Assembly: GCA_022788205.1 (NCBI GenBank)
Contig: JALEVQ010000115.1
Span: 1 to 42,554, forward strand
Direction: 5' to 3'
DNA from: Robinsoniella sp.
GTDB lineage: Bacteria > Bacillota > Clostridia > Lachnospirales > Lachnospiraceae
DNA length: 42,554 nt
The position numbers and the translations under genes are program-made. The number at the start of each line of letters is the position of its first letter. Within the stretch, counting starts at the first letter, position 1. The notes beneath the pieces are model-generated. The model was given only the letters and a program-made list of their open reading frames with translations. It did no database searches and had not been told where the DNA came from. Shown here piece after piece: positions 41,438-42,554 of this stretch.

Positions 41438-42554
41438 TCAGTTTCCGTTAATATTTGTTAAGCTCAAGGAATCTATTTTTCTAAGAGCGATTTTATTTAT
41501 AATCAGGGCAAAGATAACACATATTATTGCTGAGAGGAAACAGGCAAGCAAATTTGGTGTGGTTATGTAGCGTCTGGTTCCTGTTTCCATAATCATAACT
41601 TCAAGTTGAGCTAACGGTGTGCCGATTCCACATCCGACTATTAAGCCCAGAGCAATCAAAACAATATTATCCTTGCTTACAAAGGTTTTTGTTTCTTTCA
41701 GAGTATAGCCGTTAATCCTCATAACCGCCAACTCTTTAGATTTTCTGTTTATGTACATATTCATTTGATTTAACAAAACCAATACAGAGAGAATCCCGGA
41801 GAAGCAAAAACAGATTATGATTACCAAATTAATACTTGTGAATGGTATCATATATTCACTGTTATCTTTTAATGATAAAAAGCCATCTTCGCTTTTGACT
41901 TTATCATAGAGACCATCAATATTGCCTTTTAAAAGGAATATACATTTATCTGTTTCCTCTCCCATCAAACCCTCATAGTAGTCCACAGAGGTTATAATCT
42001 GGTGATAGGGAAGATAATGCTCTATTACGCCCGAAACCTTACATTCTCTGGGATTTCCATCAGAGTCCATGAGTTCAATTACCGAACCTGCCTCCAATTC
42101 AAAATTATCTGCACATTTTTTGGAAATTAATACTCCGTCGTCAGGAACCCTGACGGCTTCTCTTGTATTGACATCTTCCAAATAGATATAGTTTTTTAGT
42201 TGTTCATCGTCATCTACGGCAACTATATGAATATTTTCCCAGCTTCCGCCCCTGGGACGGAAGCTCTCTAGTTTGTCCTGTATTCGTATGAATGAGATGC
42301 CTTCCTGTTTTAATATTTCTTCATAATCCCCAACCGCACAGATTTTGCTGTTGACAGCCAGTCGGTTTTCAAAGAGGAAATACTTTTCAAATTGCATACC
42401 CGGCGCATTTGAAACGGCAAATTTTAAAGTAAATGTGATAATCAAAAGAGAAACACAGCCTACAACACCCATGATGGTGGTAAGCATACGTCCTCTGTCA
42501 CTTAAAGCATTTTTAATCATTGTGCGGGAATAGAGACTTAGATGCTTGTAGCCC
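41438..42554 (-). CDS. FtsX-like ABC transporter permease, 5' end outside the window
   Basis: The minus-strand frame is open to the right edge (in-frame codons continue upstream of the Met at 42520: YSRT, LSL), so the gene is partial and at least 371 residues are visible. A membrane helix near ILTTIMGVVGCVSLLIITF-like sequence is followed by an extracytoplasmic region of about 190 residues, then three C-terminal helices with the FtsX motif NRKSKELAVMRINGYTLKETK. This is the C-terminal half of the MacB/FtsX permease type used with a LolD-like ATPase for peptide efflux or lipoprotein handling. The DNA here is more AT-rich than the rest of the window, which suggests a different origin. Confidence 0.85.
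   Translation of the reverse strand, partial: GYKHLSLYSRTMIKNALSDRGRMLTTIMGVVGCVSLLIITFTLKFAVSNAPGMQFEKYFLFENRLAVNSKICAVGDYEEILKQEGISFIRIQDKLESFRPRGGSWENIHIVAVDDDEQLKNYIYLEDVNTREAVRVPDDGVLISKKCADNFELEAGSVIELMDSDGNPRECKVSGVIEHYLPYHQIITSVDYYEGLMGEETDKCIFLLKGNIDGLYDKVKSEDGFLSLKDNSEYMIPFTSINLVIIICFCFSGILSVLVLLNQMNMYINRKSKELAVMRINGYTLKETKTFVSKDNIVLIALGLIVGCGIGTPLAQLEVMIMETGTRRYITTPNLLACFLSAIICVIFALIINKIALRKIDSLSLTNINGN

Noticed and set aside
1-42554. CRISPR arrays, tRNA or rRNA genes, insertion sequences, prophage
   Set aside because: No regularly spaced repeats, cloverleaf sequences, transposase or phage proteins were recognised on reading both strands.

Overview
The window looks like a chromosomal segment of a low-to-mid GC Gram-positive, most likely a Lachnospiraceae-type member of Clostridia. 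The reasons are the gene order tig-clpP-clpX-lon-ysxC, a valS gene behind a T-box leader, addB-addA instead of recBCD, the murB-rapZ-whiA-HPr-like operon, strong AGGAGG ribosome sites and sigma-A promoters, several with an extended -10 (TGnTATACT). All assignments come from reading the sequence; no database search was run.

Layout. 1-1.4 kb: a CYTH-domain triphosphatase-like gene (-) and a divergent DJ-1/PfpI gene (+). 1.5-9 kb: a protein quality-control block (trigger factor, ClpP, ClpX, Lon), then the ribosome-assembly GTPase YsxC and a beta-lactamase-fold serine hydrolase. 9-19.4 kb: a peptide and D-amino-acid block. A minus-strand unit alr - M20 amidohydrolase - dppA diverges from a plus-strand unit holding an oligopeptide ABC transporter (two permeases, two ATPases, binding protein) and an S66 LD-carboxypeptidase. 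A secreted fibronectin-III/glucosaminidase autolysin gene follows on the minus strand. In content this resembles the B. subtilis dpp-ykf locus and suggests uptake and recycling of cell-wall peptides. 21.2-31.6 kb: T-box (Val specifier GTA)-valS, addB, addA. 31.6-34.6 kb: a fused GtrA-YfhO membrane protein. 34.8-37.9 kb: murB-rapZ-whiA-crh, where the HPr-like protein has Glu at position 15 instead of the phosphorylatable His but keeps Ser46. 37.9-38.6 kb: terminators and a decayed HAD hydrolase gene. 38.6-41 kb: a C69 dipeptidase and an alpha/beta hydrolase. 41.1-42.55 kb: an AT-rich end with a truncated small membrane-protein gene, a strong terminator and a partial FtsX-like permease on the minus strand.

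How it fits together. The central block could bring wall-derived peptides in (Opp-type transporter), trim them (LD-carboxypeptidase, DppA, perhaps the M20 enzyme and the C69 dipeptidase) and interconvert D- and L-alanine (Alr), while the glucosaminidase cuts peptidoglycan outside. The two units share a 332-base divergent control region with two facing sigma-A promoters. On the transporter side an intrinsic terminator starts about 13-15 bases after the expected transcription start. A 16-base motif in this region recurs between the glucosaminidase gene and the valS T-box. The most notable items are this locus and its control region, the GtrA-YfhO fusion, the Glu15 HPr paralogue, two leaders with unusual structure (before murB and before the C69 dipeptidase) and the HAD pseudogene. 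No rRNA, tRNA, CRISPR array, insertion sequence or prophage gene was recognised.
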